Positions 33,359 to 41,408 of a stretch of 63,473 nt of DNA are shown in pieces. The notes below the pieces were generated by a model. That model was not told the origin of the DNA and searched no databases. It was given only the letters and a program-made list of their open reading frames with translations. The DNA comes from JAYVJH01 sp043777595 (GTDB lineage Bacteria; Bacteroidota; Bacteroidia; Cytophagales; Spirosomataceae): the NCBI GenBank assembly GCA_043777595.1, contig JAYWHT010000026.1, positions 1-63,473 of the forward strand, given 5' to 3'. Each line of letters begins with the position of its first letter. Within the stretch, counting starts at the first letter, position 1. The position numbers and the translations under genes are program-made.

Positions 33359-34294
33359 CTAAAAACCCATCGATGACAGCCATTGTCGGGTATGTTCTGT
33401 CCAATTTTTGGCAGAACCACTTTGTTTTTGTGCCATTCCAAAGCCATGACCACCGTTTTCATAGACCAATAATGAGGCCGATACTCCTACTTTTTTGAGA
33501 GCAGAGTAGTACAATAGACTATTTTCGACTGGCACGGCCTTGTCGTCAGTGGCATGAATGAGCAACGTAGGCGGCGTGTGAACTGTTACTTGTTTTTCGG
33601 TCGAATAATAATCTAATAAATCGGCCTTGGGGTCTTTGCCCAACAGTCTTTCAAACGAACCGCCATGTTTGTGAACCCCTGACGAAATAACAGGATAAAC
33701 AAGAATAGCAAAGTTGGGTTTGGTGGCAGCTTCAGCAACTGTACCGAGGGCTTGTGCAGGCAGGTCTTTGTACCAATGTGTGCTAAGTGTACTTGCCAAA
33801 TGTCCACCAGCCGAAAAACCCATGATTCCTATTTTATTGGGGTCAATGTCATATTTTTTGGCATCAATTTTGATAAGTTTAAGTGCTTGGAGTGCATCTT
33901 GAAATGCTACTTCATGTTTGTTGGCCCAGAGGCGGTCATCGGGTAGGCGGTATTTTAGTACAAATGCTGTTACGCCAAAACTATTGAACCACTGTGCTAC
34001 ATTTGTACCTTCGTGGTTTGCGGCCTCTATCCAGTAGCCTCCACCAGGACAAATAATGACGGCAGTACCTGTTGGCTTGGCTGCCTTATAGACTGCAAAA
34101 GTAGGAACGGTTATATCGCTAATTCTTAATATACCATCTGTACCTGTTTCATTTTTTTCTTTAATAGTGGTATTGTTAAGACTATTGGGTATTTGACCCT
34201 CTGGCCAAAGAGGTACAATAATCTGAGCCTGTGCCATCTGTAAACTACTGACAGTGAAGTAAGAAGCAAAAAACAAAAAGAGATTTTTTTTCAT
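33359..34294 (-). CDS. Secreted alpha/beta-hydrolase, esterase (BD-FAE/acetyl-xylan-esterase-like)
   Basis: 311 residues. Signal peptide MKKNLFLFFASYFTVSSLQMAQAQ. The alpha/beta-hydrolase fold is clear: oxyanion segment VIICPGGGYWIEAANHEG, nucleophile Ser in IGIMGFSAGGHLAST, Asp in LLIHATDDKAVPVENS and His in YENGGHGFG. The family hydrolyses short acyl or aryl esters from plant polysaccharides; the exact substrate is not readable. It lies upstream of the glycosyltransferase and MATE genes on the same strand. Confidence 0.9.
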   Translation of the reverse strand: MKKNLFLFFASYFTVSSLQMAQAQIIVPLWPEGQIPNSLNNTTIKEKNETGTDGILRISDITVPTFAVYKAAKPTGTAVIICPGGGYWIEAANHEGTNVAQWFNSFGVTAFVLKYRLPDDRLWANKHEVAFQDALQALKLIKIDAKKYDIDPNKIGIMGFSAGGHLASTLSTHWYKDLPAQALGTVAEAATKPNFAILVYPVISSGVHKHGGSFERLLGKDPKADLLDYYSTEKQVTVHTPPTLLIHATDDKAVPVENSLLYYSALKKVGVSASLLVYENGGHGFGMAQKQSGSAKNWTEHTRQWLSSMGF

Positions 34295-34452
34295 AAAAAC
34301 TTGTTCTTGAACAAATATACCAAATTATTTTTCATATTTTTACAAAACTCAACATTAGTAACAAAAAAACAACACTGCAAGCAGCCAAAATAAGTTATTT
34401 TAATGCAGAGCAAAACGTGTAAACTATGGTATGCTTTGAATTTTTAAAAACC

Positions 34453-36864
34453 ATGAAAAATAGTCTCAAACTAAGCCTAATAATATTGCTATGTTATGGC
34501 CAGCAACTGTTTTCTCAACAAGTTATAACAAAAATTAAAGTTACAGACACCAACAAACAACCTCTTTTTGGGACAGGTGTATTGCTTAGATTACAGGCTG
34601 ATAGTAGTGTGTTGCTCAGTGCCATAACAGATAGTGCTGGTGTAGCAACGTTCAACGTCAGTGAGTCAAATTACTGGATTTCGGCCAGTGCCGTTGGTTA
34701 TAAGTCAATTTACAGGGGAATAAAAATCACAAAGTCAAACCAAAAATTTGAAATTGTGTTACAACCTTCATCGCAAAACCTGACCGAGGTAACGGTACGA
34801 GCCAAAAAGCCCCTACTCAGACAAGAAGACGACAAAACAATAGTAGATACTGAGCCGTTGGCCGCCACCAGTACCAACGTTTATGAAATAATAGAAAAAA
34901 CACCAGGTATATTTTTGGACCAAGACGGTAACGTATATCTCAACAGCACTACACCAGCAACGGTTTATATCAATGGTCGAGAGCAAAAAATGAGTGCCAC
35001 CGACATTGCTACCATTCTCAAAAGTCTGCCCCCAAATAGTGTCGAAAGTATCGAAATCATGCGGACACCATCGGCCAAATACGATGCCTCTGGTAGTGGT
35101 GGCGTAGTGAACATTATTTTGAAAAAAGGTGTAAAAATTGGTCTCACGGGCAGTCTTAATGCAGGAGCCAATCAAGGGCGTTTTGGTAGCCAGTTTGCAG
35201 GCTTTAATGTTTCAAATGTTGATGGTGGTAGGTCATCATATTTCAATTTAAGTTACAATCGCAGAAACTTTTATGATAGCCTAACATCAATGAGAGAAAT
35301 CACAAAAGAGCGTTTTATATCACATCGGGCATACAATACCACTCCGTCAGATGCACTTTTTTTGGGTTTTGGAATTGGTCGAGAACCTACAAAAAAAATG
35401 ACAGTCGGCACCGATACACGCATCAGCTACAATCCTTACAATTCGACAAATACCAATATCAATACCCAAATTCTGAACGGTATTTTGTCTGGACTAAGCA
35501 ATAACATAACCGACAACCAAACCAAAACATTGTCGATAGACCAGGGCCTTTCGAGCAAACTCAAAATCGATACATTAGGTTCGGAACTTACTACCGACTG
35601 GTCGTACAATTATTTTAATAAAACTTCATCGCAAGAACTCAACAATATTTTCACTGCCTCCAACTCTACCAATTCAGGCGGTTCGCAACCGTCTATGTGG
35701 CCAACGGCTTCGTATGGAAACTTTGGCAATTATCGGCATTTGTTTATGGCACAGATTGACTTAAAGCTATATTTTAAGAAACAAATCGTACTCGAAACTG
35801 GTCTCAAGTCTTCTTATCAGAGTTTTATAAGTCAGACCCAATTTTCAAATAAAATACAAGAACAAATTACGGCAGACTATCTTCGTACCAATGCCTACAC
35901 CTACCAAGAAAACATCAATGCAGCCTATCTGCAAGCCTCCAAAAGCTGGGGGCCGCTGGTACTCAAAGTAGGAACAAGGCTCGAAAATACAAACATGACA
36001 GGTACTCAAACTATTCCAGAGCCAACATCGTTTGCCATCAACCGCACAGACTTGTTTCCATATTTATATTTTAGTAGAAAAGTCGCCAAAATTGCAGGTT
36101 ACGAACTACGTGCTTTTTTGGTTGCGAGGCGGTCAATTACCAGACCACTCTATGACGCACTCAACCCCGGCATAAGGGTAATAGACCAATATCTGTATGA
36201 AACAGGAAACCCCGAGCTAAGGCCACAGTTTACCTCAACCTACGAGGCCAACATCAGCGTAGATGAAGCACCACTGATAGCCATAGGCCGAAATTATACA
36301 GAAGACGTGTTTGCAAATGTACTCTACCAAGACCCCAACAACAAAAATATTGCATACCGCACACACAGCAATCTGGGAACAAACAAAGAAACTTATTTTA
36401 GGCTAATGGGTGGCATACCGCCTGTCGGTAAGTATTTTTGTTTGGTTGTGGCTCAATATACACACAACGAGTACGATGGTATTTATGAAAACAGCCCCAT
36501 TAACTTCAAGCGTGGAAGCTGGCGTTTTTATAGCTATCACCAATACCGATTCGACAAACGGTCGTCGGTTACGGTCAATGGTTTTGTGTCGGTCAATGGG
36601 CAAGCTAAACTGTATGAATTGGGAAACTTTGGGGCTTTGAACCTATCAGCAAATCGGTCTTTTTTGGACAAAAAACTCACTATAACTATTAATTTTACCG
36701 ATATTTTTTTTACAAATCCCAACACCCTGACACTCAACCAAGGTTCAATCAGAGCCACGACAAGAATGGAGTCGGACACACGCCGAGTGGGTATCAATGT
36801 AAGGTATAATTTTGGGATAAAGAAAAAAGAAGAAAAAAACAATATGTTCAATATTGAGGGGTAA
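34453..36864 (+). CDS. Outer-membrane beta-barrel receptor-like protein (TonB-dependent-receptor type, PF14905-like)
   Basis: About 803 residues from MKNSLKLSLIILLCYGQQLFSQ at 34453; a further upstream ATG adds non-signal residues. Residues about 25-105 are a carboxypeptidase-regulatory-like Ig domain (ITKIKVTDTNKQPLFGTGVLLRL..DSAGVATFNV). Residues about 115-225 form a plug-like domain (TEVTVRAKKPLLRQEDDKTIVDTEPLAATSTNVYEIIEKTPGIFLDQDGNVYLNSTTPATVYINGREQ). The rest is a 22-strand-type barrel. No SusD partner is adjacent, and the ligand is unknown. Confidence 0.9.
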   Translation: MKNSLKLSLIILLCYGQQLFSQQVITKIKVTDTNKQPLFGTGVLLRLQADSSVLLSAITDSAGVATFNVSESNYWISASAVGYKSIYRGIKITKSNQKFEIVLQPSSQNLTEVTVRAKKPLLRQEDDKTIVDTEPLAATSTNVYEIIEKTPGIFLDQDGNVYLNSTTPATVYINGREQKMSATDIATILKSLPPNSVESIEIMRTPSAKYDASGSGGVVNIILKKGVKIGLTGSLNAGANQGRFGSQFAGFNVSNVDGGRSSYFNLSYNRRNFYDSLTSMREITKERFISHRAYNTTPSDALFLGFGIGREPTKKMTVGTDTRISYNPYNSTNTNINTQILNGILSGLSNNITDNQTKTLSIDQGLSSKLKIDTLGSELTTDWSYNYFNKTSSQELNNIFTASNSTNSGGSQPSMWPTASYGNFGNYRHLFMAQIDLKLYFKKQIVLETGLKSSYQSFISQTQFSNKIQEQITADYLRTNAYTYQENINAAYLQASKSWGPLVLKVGTRLENTNMTGTQTIPEPTSFAINRTDLFPYLYFSRKVAKIAGYELRAFLVARRSITRPLYDALNPGIRVIDQYLYETGNPELRPQFTSTYEANISVDEAPLIAIGRNYTEDVFANVLYQDPNNKNIAYRTHSNLGTNKETYFRLMGGIPPVGKYFCLVVAQYTHNEYDGIYENSPINFKRGSWRFYSYHQYRFDKRSSVTVNGFVSVNGQAKLYELGNFGALNLSANRSFLDKKLTITINFTDIFFTNPNTLTLNQGSIRATTRMESDTRRVGINVRYNFGIKKKEEKNNMFNIEG

Positions 36865-36950
36865 AATCACAGGTTACTTTATCTTTCAAATGTAGCTTCG
36901 GCTGTTAATTTAATAACGATATTTGTATTTATCTAAAAAAAACTGTCCAA

Positions 36951-37853
36951 ATGGCTCGTACACTCATAAGTTTTGACTGGGCATTGAAACGCCTGCTTAG
37001 ACAAAAAGCGAATTTTTCGATTCTCGAAGGTTTTTTGAGTGTATTACTCAAACGTGACATTGTGATTTTGAGTTTATTAGAAAGTGAATCTAATGCCGAA
37101 GAAAGTGAGCAAAAAATCAATCGGGTGGATATACTCGTAGAAAATGAACAAAAAGAGCGGCTCATTATTGAACTACAATACAGCAAAGAGTTTGATTACT
37201 TTCAAAGAATTTTATTTGCTACGTCTAAGCACATTACCGAGACTTTGCAAAAAGGGAATCCGTACCAAGACATAAAAAAAATATTCTCTATAAATTTAAT
37301 ATATTTTGACTTGGGCGATGGTGACGACTACGTATATCATGGCAAAACGGAGTTCAGAGGTATTCATCAAAATGATGTATTAAAACTATCGGAAATACAA
37401 AAAGAATTGTTTACGAAAGATACCGTTTATGAAATATTCCCAGAATATTATGTCATTAAAATCAATAACTTTGATGACGTGGCCAAAGATAGCCTCGACG
37501 AATGGATATATTATTTTAAAAATGGTGAAGTCAAAGACGAGTTTAATGCACGTGGCTTGGCAGAGGTAAAAACACAGTTACAATTTGACGAATTGAGCGA
37601 GCCAGAACGTCAGTCGTACAGGCAATATGAAAAAGATTTACTATCTCAAAAAAGTACCCTTTTTACAGCAAGGATTGAAGGATTGGCAGAAGGAAGAGCA
37701 GAGGGAAGAGCAGAGGGATTAACCGAAGGATTAGCCAAAGGTGAATACCAAGCCCAACTCGATACTGCTCGTAAAATGAAAAAAGATGGGTTATTTGAAG
37801 AGTTAATCGAAAAATATACTGGCTTACCTTTGGCAATAATTCAGACACTATAA
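36951..37853 (+). CDS. Rpn-family recombination-promoting nuclease / PD-(D/E)XK transposase-like protein
   Basis: 300 residues. SFDWALKRLLRQKANFSILEGFLSVLLKRDI, then NRVDILVENEQKERLIIELQYSKEFDYFQRILFATSKHITE, carries the PD-(D/E)XK core (D-I-L-V and E-L-Q). The C-terminus has a Glu/Gly/Ala repeat (ARIEGLAEGRAEGRAEGLTEGLAKGEYQ) encoded by 12-bp-like units at about 37675-37745, a usual feature of this family whose length varies. Rpn proteins promote RecA-independent recombination; their physiological role is uncertain, with a link to phage defence suggested for some. It is monocistronic or precedes the oxidoreductase pair by 22 bp. Confidence 0.88.
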   Translation: MARTLISFDWALKRLLRQKANFSILEGFLSVLLKRDIVILSLLESESNAEESEQKINRVDILVENEQKERLIIELQYSKEFDYFQRILFATSKHITETLQKGNPYQDIKKIFSINLIYFDLGDGDDYVYHGKTEFRGIHQNDVLKLSEIQKELFTKDTVYEIFPEYYVIKINNFDDVAKDSLDEWIYYFKNGEVKDEFNARGLAEVKTQLQFDELSEPERQSYRQYEKDLLSQKSTLFTARIEGLAEGRAEGRAEGLTEGLAKGEYQAQLDTARKMKKDGLFEELIEKYTGLPLAIIQTL

Positions 37854-37874
37854 ACCCCTTTTAACAAAAACATC

Positions 37875-38390
37875 ATGCAAAGACGACAAGCAGTTACAGC
37901 CATTGCAACAGGGTTTGCTGGGGCATTTGTGTTGCCTACATGGGCGGTAAATTGGAAACAAGAAACGCTAAAAAACACAAATTTCCTATCACCAGAGTTG
38001 GCGGTGGCGTTATCAGAAATTGTTGAGACGATTATTCCAGAAACAAACACACCTGGGGCAAAGTCGTTGGCGATTGACAAACTCATTGAACGAATTGTGA
38101 AAGATTGCTACCAAAAACCCGCCCAAGAGCAGTTTATTGGAGGCATAAGATTAGTGAATGAATTGGCACAAAAAAACTATAACAAACCTTTTGCCGACTG
38201 CCCAACTGAGCAACGGCTGGCGGTTTTGTTGCAGATGAGTAAATCGGAAGATGCGGGGCAAAAAAAATTCTATAATATGGTGCGCCAAATGACTATCAAA
38301 GGTTATACTTCTTCCGAATATTTTATGACAAAAATCGAGCATTTTGAGTTTGCACCTGCCCGTTTTCATGGTTGCGTCAGAGTTAGATAA
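37875..38390 (+). CDS. Gluconate 2-dehydrogenase subunit 3 family protein
   Basis: 171 residues. The N-terminus MQRRQAVTAIATGFAGAFVLPTWA carries two Arg followed by a hydrophobic stretch, consistent with a Tat-type export signal. The body matches the small subunit of membrane-bound GMC dehydrogenases: LSEIVETIIPETNTPGAKSLAIDKLIERIVKDCY, and a C-terminal FYNMVRQMTIKGYTSSEYFMTKIEHFEFAPARFHGCVRV. The subunit probably assists the export or assembly of the flavoprotein encoded next (86 bp downstream). No cytochrome c subunit is present in the window. Confidence 0.85.
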   Translation: MQRRQAVTAIATGFAGAFVLPTWAVNWKQETLKNTNFLSPELAVALSEIVETIIPETNTPGAKSLAIDKLIERIVKDCYQKPAQEQFIGGIRLVNELAQKNYNKPFADCPTEQRLAVLLQMSKSEDAGQKKFYNMVRQMTIKGYTSSEYFMTKIEHFEFAPARFHGCVRVR

Positions 38391-38475
38391 GAGTCATTGG
38401 TCGTGAGTCTTTGGCTATTAGCCATATTTTTTTCAATTATTCAAATCATTCATTTTGTCATTAGCACATTGATTC

Positions 38476-40200
38476 ATGAACTTCAATATAGATTCCGTAA
38501 AAGACCGTACTTACGATGCCATCGTCATAGGCTCGGGTATAAGTGGCGGCTGGGCTGCCAAAGAACTGACTGGCAAAGGGCTAAAAACACTGGTACTGGA
38601 ACGTGGCCGAGAGGTAAAGCACGTTACCGACTACCCAAGTACTATGAAACAGCCTTGGGAATTTGACCACTTAGGTCAAATATCGGCTGAGATGCAGCAA
38701 GCCAATCCGATTGCGAGCAAGTGCTATGCTTTTTATGAGGGTACGGAGCAGTTTTTTGTGAAAGACCAAGAACACCCTTACATTCAAGAAAAACCGTTTG
38801 ACTGGATTCGGGGCTATCAGACGGGTGGTAAAAGTCTGATGTGGGCCCGCCAAACCCAACGCTGGAGCCAGCTCGACTTTGATGGCCCCGCCCGAGATGG
38901 CTTTGCTGTGCCGTGGCCTATCGGCTACAATGACTTAGCGCCGTGGTATAGCTATGTAGAAAAATTTGCGGGGATTTCGGGTAATAAAGACGGTTTGGCC
39001 TCCCTGCCCGATGGCGAGTTTTTGCCCCCACACGAGATGACTTGCGTAGAAAAATATTTTAAAGAATCTGTTTCTAAAAATTATACTGGCAGGCATATCA
39101 TCATGGGACGAGCGGCGCATATTACCAAACCCATGCCTATACATACCGCACAAGGCCGAGCGCAATGCCAAAACAGGGCTATCTGCGAGCGAGGCTGTCC
39201 TTTTGGTGGCTATTTTAGTAGTAATTCTTCTACACTTCCTTGGGCTATGAAAACAGGCAAAATGACGCTCAGACCACATTCGGTGGTTCATTCTATTATT
39301 TTTGACGAAAAACAAAACAAAGCAACTGGCGTGCGAGTGGTTGATGCCAACACCAAAGAATACGGTGCGCCGTCCGTAACTGAATATTACGCCAAAATTA
39401 TTTTTGTCAATGCGGCTGCGCTCAACTCTAATCTGATTTTATTAAACTCAACTTCGTCAAGATTTCCAAATGGTTTGGGTAACGACAGTGAGTTATTGGG
39501 CAAATATGTGGCGTTTCACAATTATACGGCCAATATCAACGCTACTTACGAGGGCTACATGGACAGTACAACTGATGGCCGCCGACCCAACAGCTCGTAC
39601 ATTCCTCGTTTTAGGAATTTATTTAAACAAGAAACCGACTTTTTGCGTGGCTATGCCGCAGGTTTCGGTGCCAATCGTGCCATCGAACGAAATTATGATG
39701 GAATTGGAGCTGATTTAAAGGCAAACTTAGCCCAAACAAAAAACGGTCTCTGGCACGTAGGCTCACACATGATGGGCGAAACAATACCCAAAGCGAGTAA
39801 TTTTGTGGCCTTAGACCAAAACCAAAAAGACCCGTTTGGTATTCCACAGTTACGGATTTCGATAGACTATGACGATAACGACCACAAAATGACCAAAGAT
39901 TACATGGAGCAACTGACCGATATGTTTGAAAAAGCAGGCTTCAAAAACATCAAAGCCACCGACACGCACCGCACACCAGGACTTGACATACACGAAATGG
40001 GCGGCGCACGCATGGGCAACGACCCCAAAACATCGTTGCTCAACAAATGGAATCAGTTGCATAGCTGCAAAAACGTATTCGTAACCGACGGGGCAGCCAT
40101 GACCTCGACCTCAACCCAAAACCCATCGCTGACCTACATGGCTCTCACGGCCCGTGCCGCCGACTATGCCGTGAAGCAAATGAAAGCCTTGAAATTGTAG
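38476..40200 (+). CDS. GMC-family FAD oxidoreductase (large subunit)
   Basis: 574 residues. N-terminal FAD site DAIVIGSGISGGWAAKELTGKGLKTLVLERG (GxGxxG). FDWIRGYQTGGKSLMWARQTQRW matches the GMC loop. A Cys-rich RAQCQNRAICERGCPFGGYFSSNSSTLPWA lies mid-sequence, and the C-terminal DIHEMGGARMGNDPKTSLLNKWNQLHSCKNVFVTDGAAMTSTSTQNPSLTYMAL is the GMC signature with its catalytic His. It oxidises an alcohol or sugar; with the preceding subunit it forms a gluconate-dehydrogenase-like enzyme. Acceptor and substrate are unknown. No signal peptide, so it is probably carried by the Tat-signal partner. Confidence 0.93.
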   Translation: MNFNIDSVKDRTYDAIVIGSGISGGWAAKELTGKGLKTLVLERGREVKHVTDYPSTMKQPWEFDHLGQISAEMQQANPIASKCYAFYEGTEQFFVKDQEHPYIQEKPFDWIRGYQTGGKSLMWARQTQRWSQLDFDGPARDGFAVPWPIGYNDLAPWYSYVEKFAGISGNKDGLASLPDGEFLPPHEMTCVEKYFKESVSKNYTGRHIIMGRAAHITKPMPIHTAQGRAQCQNRAICERGCPFGGYFSSNSSTLPWAMKTGKMTLRPHSVVHSIIFDEKQNKATGVRVVDANTKEYGAPSVTEYYAKIIFVNAAALNSNLILLNSTSSRFPNGLGNDSELLGKYVAFHNYTANINATYEGYMDSTTDGRRPNSSYIPRFRNLFKQETDFLRGYAAGFGANRAIERNYDGIGADLKANLAQTKNGLWHVGSHMMGETIPKASNFVALDQNQKDPFGIPQLRISIDYDDNDHKMTKDYMEQLTDMFEKAGFKNIKATDTHRTPGLDIHEMGGARMGNDPKTSLLNKWNQLHSCKNVFVTDGAAMTSTSTQNPSLTYMALTARAADYAVKQMKALKL

Positions 40201-40255
40201 GGTATTTATCTTAAATTGAAAATAGACACTTCTTTTTAAATTAAATCCAAAAGCC

Positions 40256-40287
40256 TTTGCCTAACTGACAAATAAACGCTACCTTTG
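40256..40287 (+). promoter_or_regulatory. Complete Bacteroidota-type promoter of rpsJ
   Basis: TTTG at 40256-40259, a 20-bp spacer and TACCTTTG (TAnnTTTG) at 40280-40287: the best full -33/-7 match in the window. It predicts a leader of about 60 nt before the rpsJ ATG. Confidence 0.7.
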
Positions 40288-40354
40288 CGCCCTCAAAACT
40301 GACGGAGTGAATGGCTCTTTCGGCAGTAACCATCAAACCGAGCCAAAGATAACA

Positions 40355-40660
40355 ATGAACCAAAAAATTCGCATTAAGCTAAAATCGTTCGACCACAACT
40401 TGGTGGACAAATCAGCAGACCGCATCGTTAAGGCGGTAATCTCAACAGGTGCAGTGGTAAGTGGGCCGATTCCGTTGCCAACCGAAAAGCAAATCTATAC
40501 CGTTTTGCGCTCACCACACGTAAACAAAAAATCAAGAGAGCAGTTTCAGTTGTGTACTTACAAACGCTTGATTGATATTTATTCGACATCTGCCAAAACC
40601 GTAGATGCACTCATGAAACTCGAACTCCCAAGCGGTGTTGATGTAGAAATTAAAGTATAA
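40355..40660 (+). CDS. rpsJ: 30S ribosomal protein S10
   Basis: About 101 residues from MNQKIRIKLKSFDHNLVDKSADRIVKAV at 40355 (the open frame reaches 40307, but those codons are the 5' leader). The protein is a full S10: GPIPLPTEKQIYTVLRSPHVNKKSREQFQLCTYKRLIDIYSTSAKTVDALMKLELPSGVDVEIKV. S10 sits in the 30S head and also forms the NusB-S10 antitermination complex. It stands alone here with its own promoter and terminator, rather than within the rpsL-rpsG-fusA-rpsJ/rplC cluster usual for bacteria. Confidence 0.97.
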   Translation: MNQKIRIKLKSFDHNLVDKSADRIVKAVISTGAVVSGPIPLPTEKQIYTVLRSPHVNKKSREQFQLCTYKRLIDIYSTSAKTVDALMKLELPSGVDVEIKV

Positions 40661-40682
40661 GTTCTCAGATTTAGAAACTATT

Positions 40683-40726
40683 AAAAAGACTGCCAGCAAG
40701 TACTTACTTATTGGCAGTCTTTTTTG
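40683..40726 (+). terminator. Rho-independent terminator after rpsJ
   Basis: AAAAAGACTGCCA and TGGCAGTCTTTTT flank a 16-nt loop, followed by further T residues. Confidence 0.88.
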
Positions 40727-40831
40727 TGGCTGATAGTTGCGCAAATATTTTTAAAAAAAAACATCACTGCTATTTTTTTATTACCTTAGCCCCGTATTTA
40801 TTATAACTTACTTAAACAAAATACAAATACT

Positions 40832-41338
40832 ATGAAAAAGAAAGTGATTTATGTAACAATGGCATTGGCAATCAGTGCATTTACGTTTAGTTCTTGTGGT
40901 AGCAAATCGGCACAAGAAAGTGCGGACAAGGCCGCCACAGAAGCAGCGGCAGCAAAAGATGCAGCCGGCAATGCCATTTCTAATGCCGCCGATGCGGCCA
41001 AGTCGGCCACAGAAAGTGCAGCGTCTGACATGAAAGATGCGGCTGGCAATGCAGTTGATGCTACCAAAGATGCTGCTGGCAAAGTAGGCGATGCCGCCAC
41101 AACCGCCGCTGGTACAGCGGTAGCAGCTACCAAAGATGCTGCTGGCAAAGCTACCGAAATGACCAAAAATGCCGCCAACAAAGTGGCGGGTACTGTAAGC
41201 GACCAACTCAAAGCCCTCGGCAATGAAACAACTCGCATCAAAGACGAGCTAAAAACAGCAACTGGCAAGAAAAAAGCTGCTTTGGAGGCAACACTCAAAA
41301 AATTGGACGAGCAGAAAAATTCATTGATGAAAAAATAA
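40832..41338 (+). CDS. Alanine-rich repetitive lipoprotein, LEA-like
   Basis: 168 residues. Signal peptide ending in the lipobox FSSCGS. Residues about 30-125 are an A/K/D/T-rich repetitive helix with near-11-residue periodicity (KDAAGNAISNAADAAKSATESAASDMKDAAGNAVDATKDAAGK..), similar to late-embryogenesis-abundant or apolipoprotein-like amphipathic helices. The tail is a charged coiled coil (QLKALGNETTRIKDELKTATGKKKAALEATLKKLDEQ). A lipid-anchored stress or membrane-surface role is possible; nothing more can be said. It ends at a bidirectional terminator. Confidence 0.75.
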   Translation: MKKKVIYVTMALAISAFTFSSCGSKSAQESADKAATEAAAAKDAAGNAISNAADAAKSATESAASDMKDAAGNAVDATKDAAGKVGDAATTAAGTAVAATKDAAGKATEMTKNAANKVAGTVSDQLKALGNETTRIKDELKTATGKKKAALEATLKKLDEQKNSLMKK

Positions 41339-41358
41339 ATTGGTCTATTACAAATCAG

Positions 41359-41408
41359 AAAAAGGGTTTGGTTGCCGTTGGTGGCAATCGAACCCTTTTT
41401 TTATTTTT
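41359..41408. terminator. Bidirectional terminator
   Basis: AAAAAGGGTTTGGTTGCC and GGCAATCGAACCCTTTTT form a long stem with a T-run on + and A-run (T-run on -); it serves the Ala-rich lipoprotein gene and the convergent transglutaminase-like gene. Confidence 0.82.

Noticed and set aside
33319..33462. The longer N-terminus of the glycosyltransferase (ATG at 33462).
   Set aside because: These codons overlap the end of the upstream esterase gene and show no family resemblance; the TTG at 33318 gives the normal GT2 start.
40849..41298. A long minus-strand reading frame opposite the Ala-rich lipoprotein gene.
   Set aside because: It is the antisense of a repetitive A/K/D-rich gene with a clear signal peptide and lipobox; the opposite frame lacks a family or a plausible signal and is open because of codon composition.
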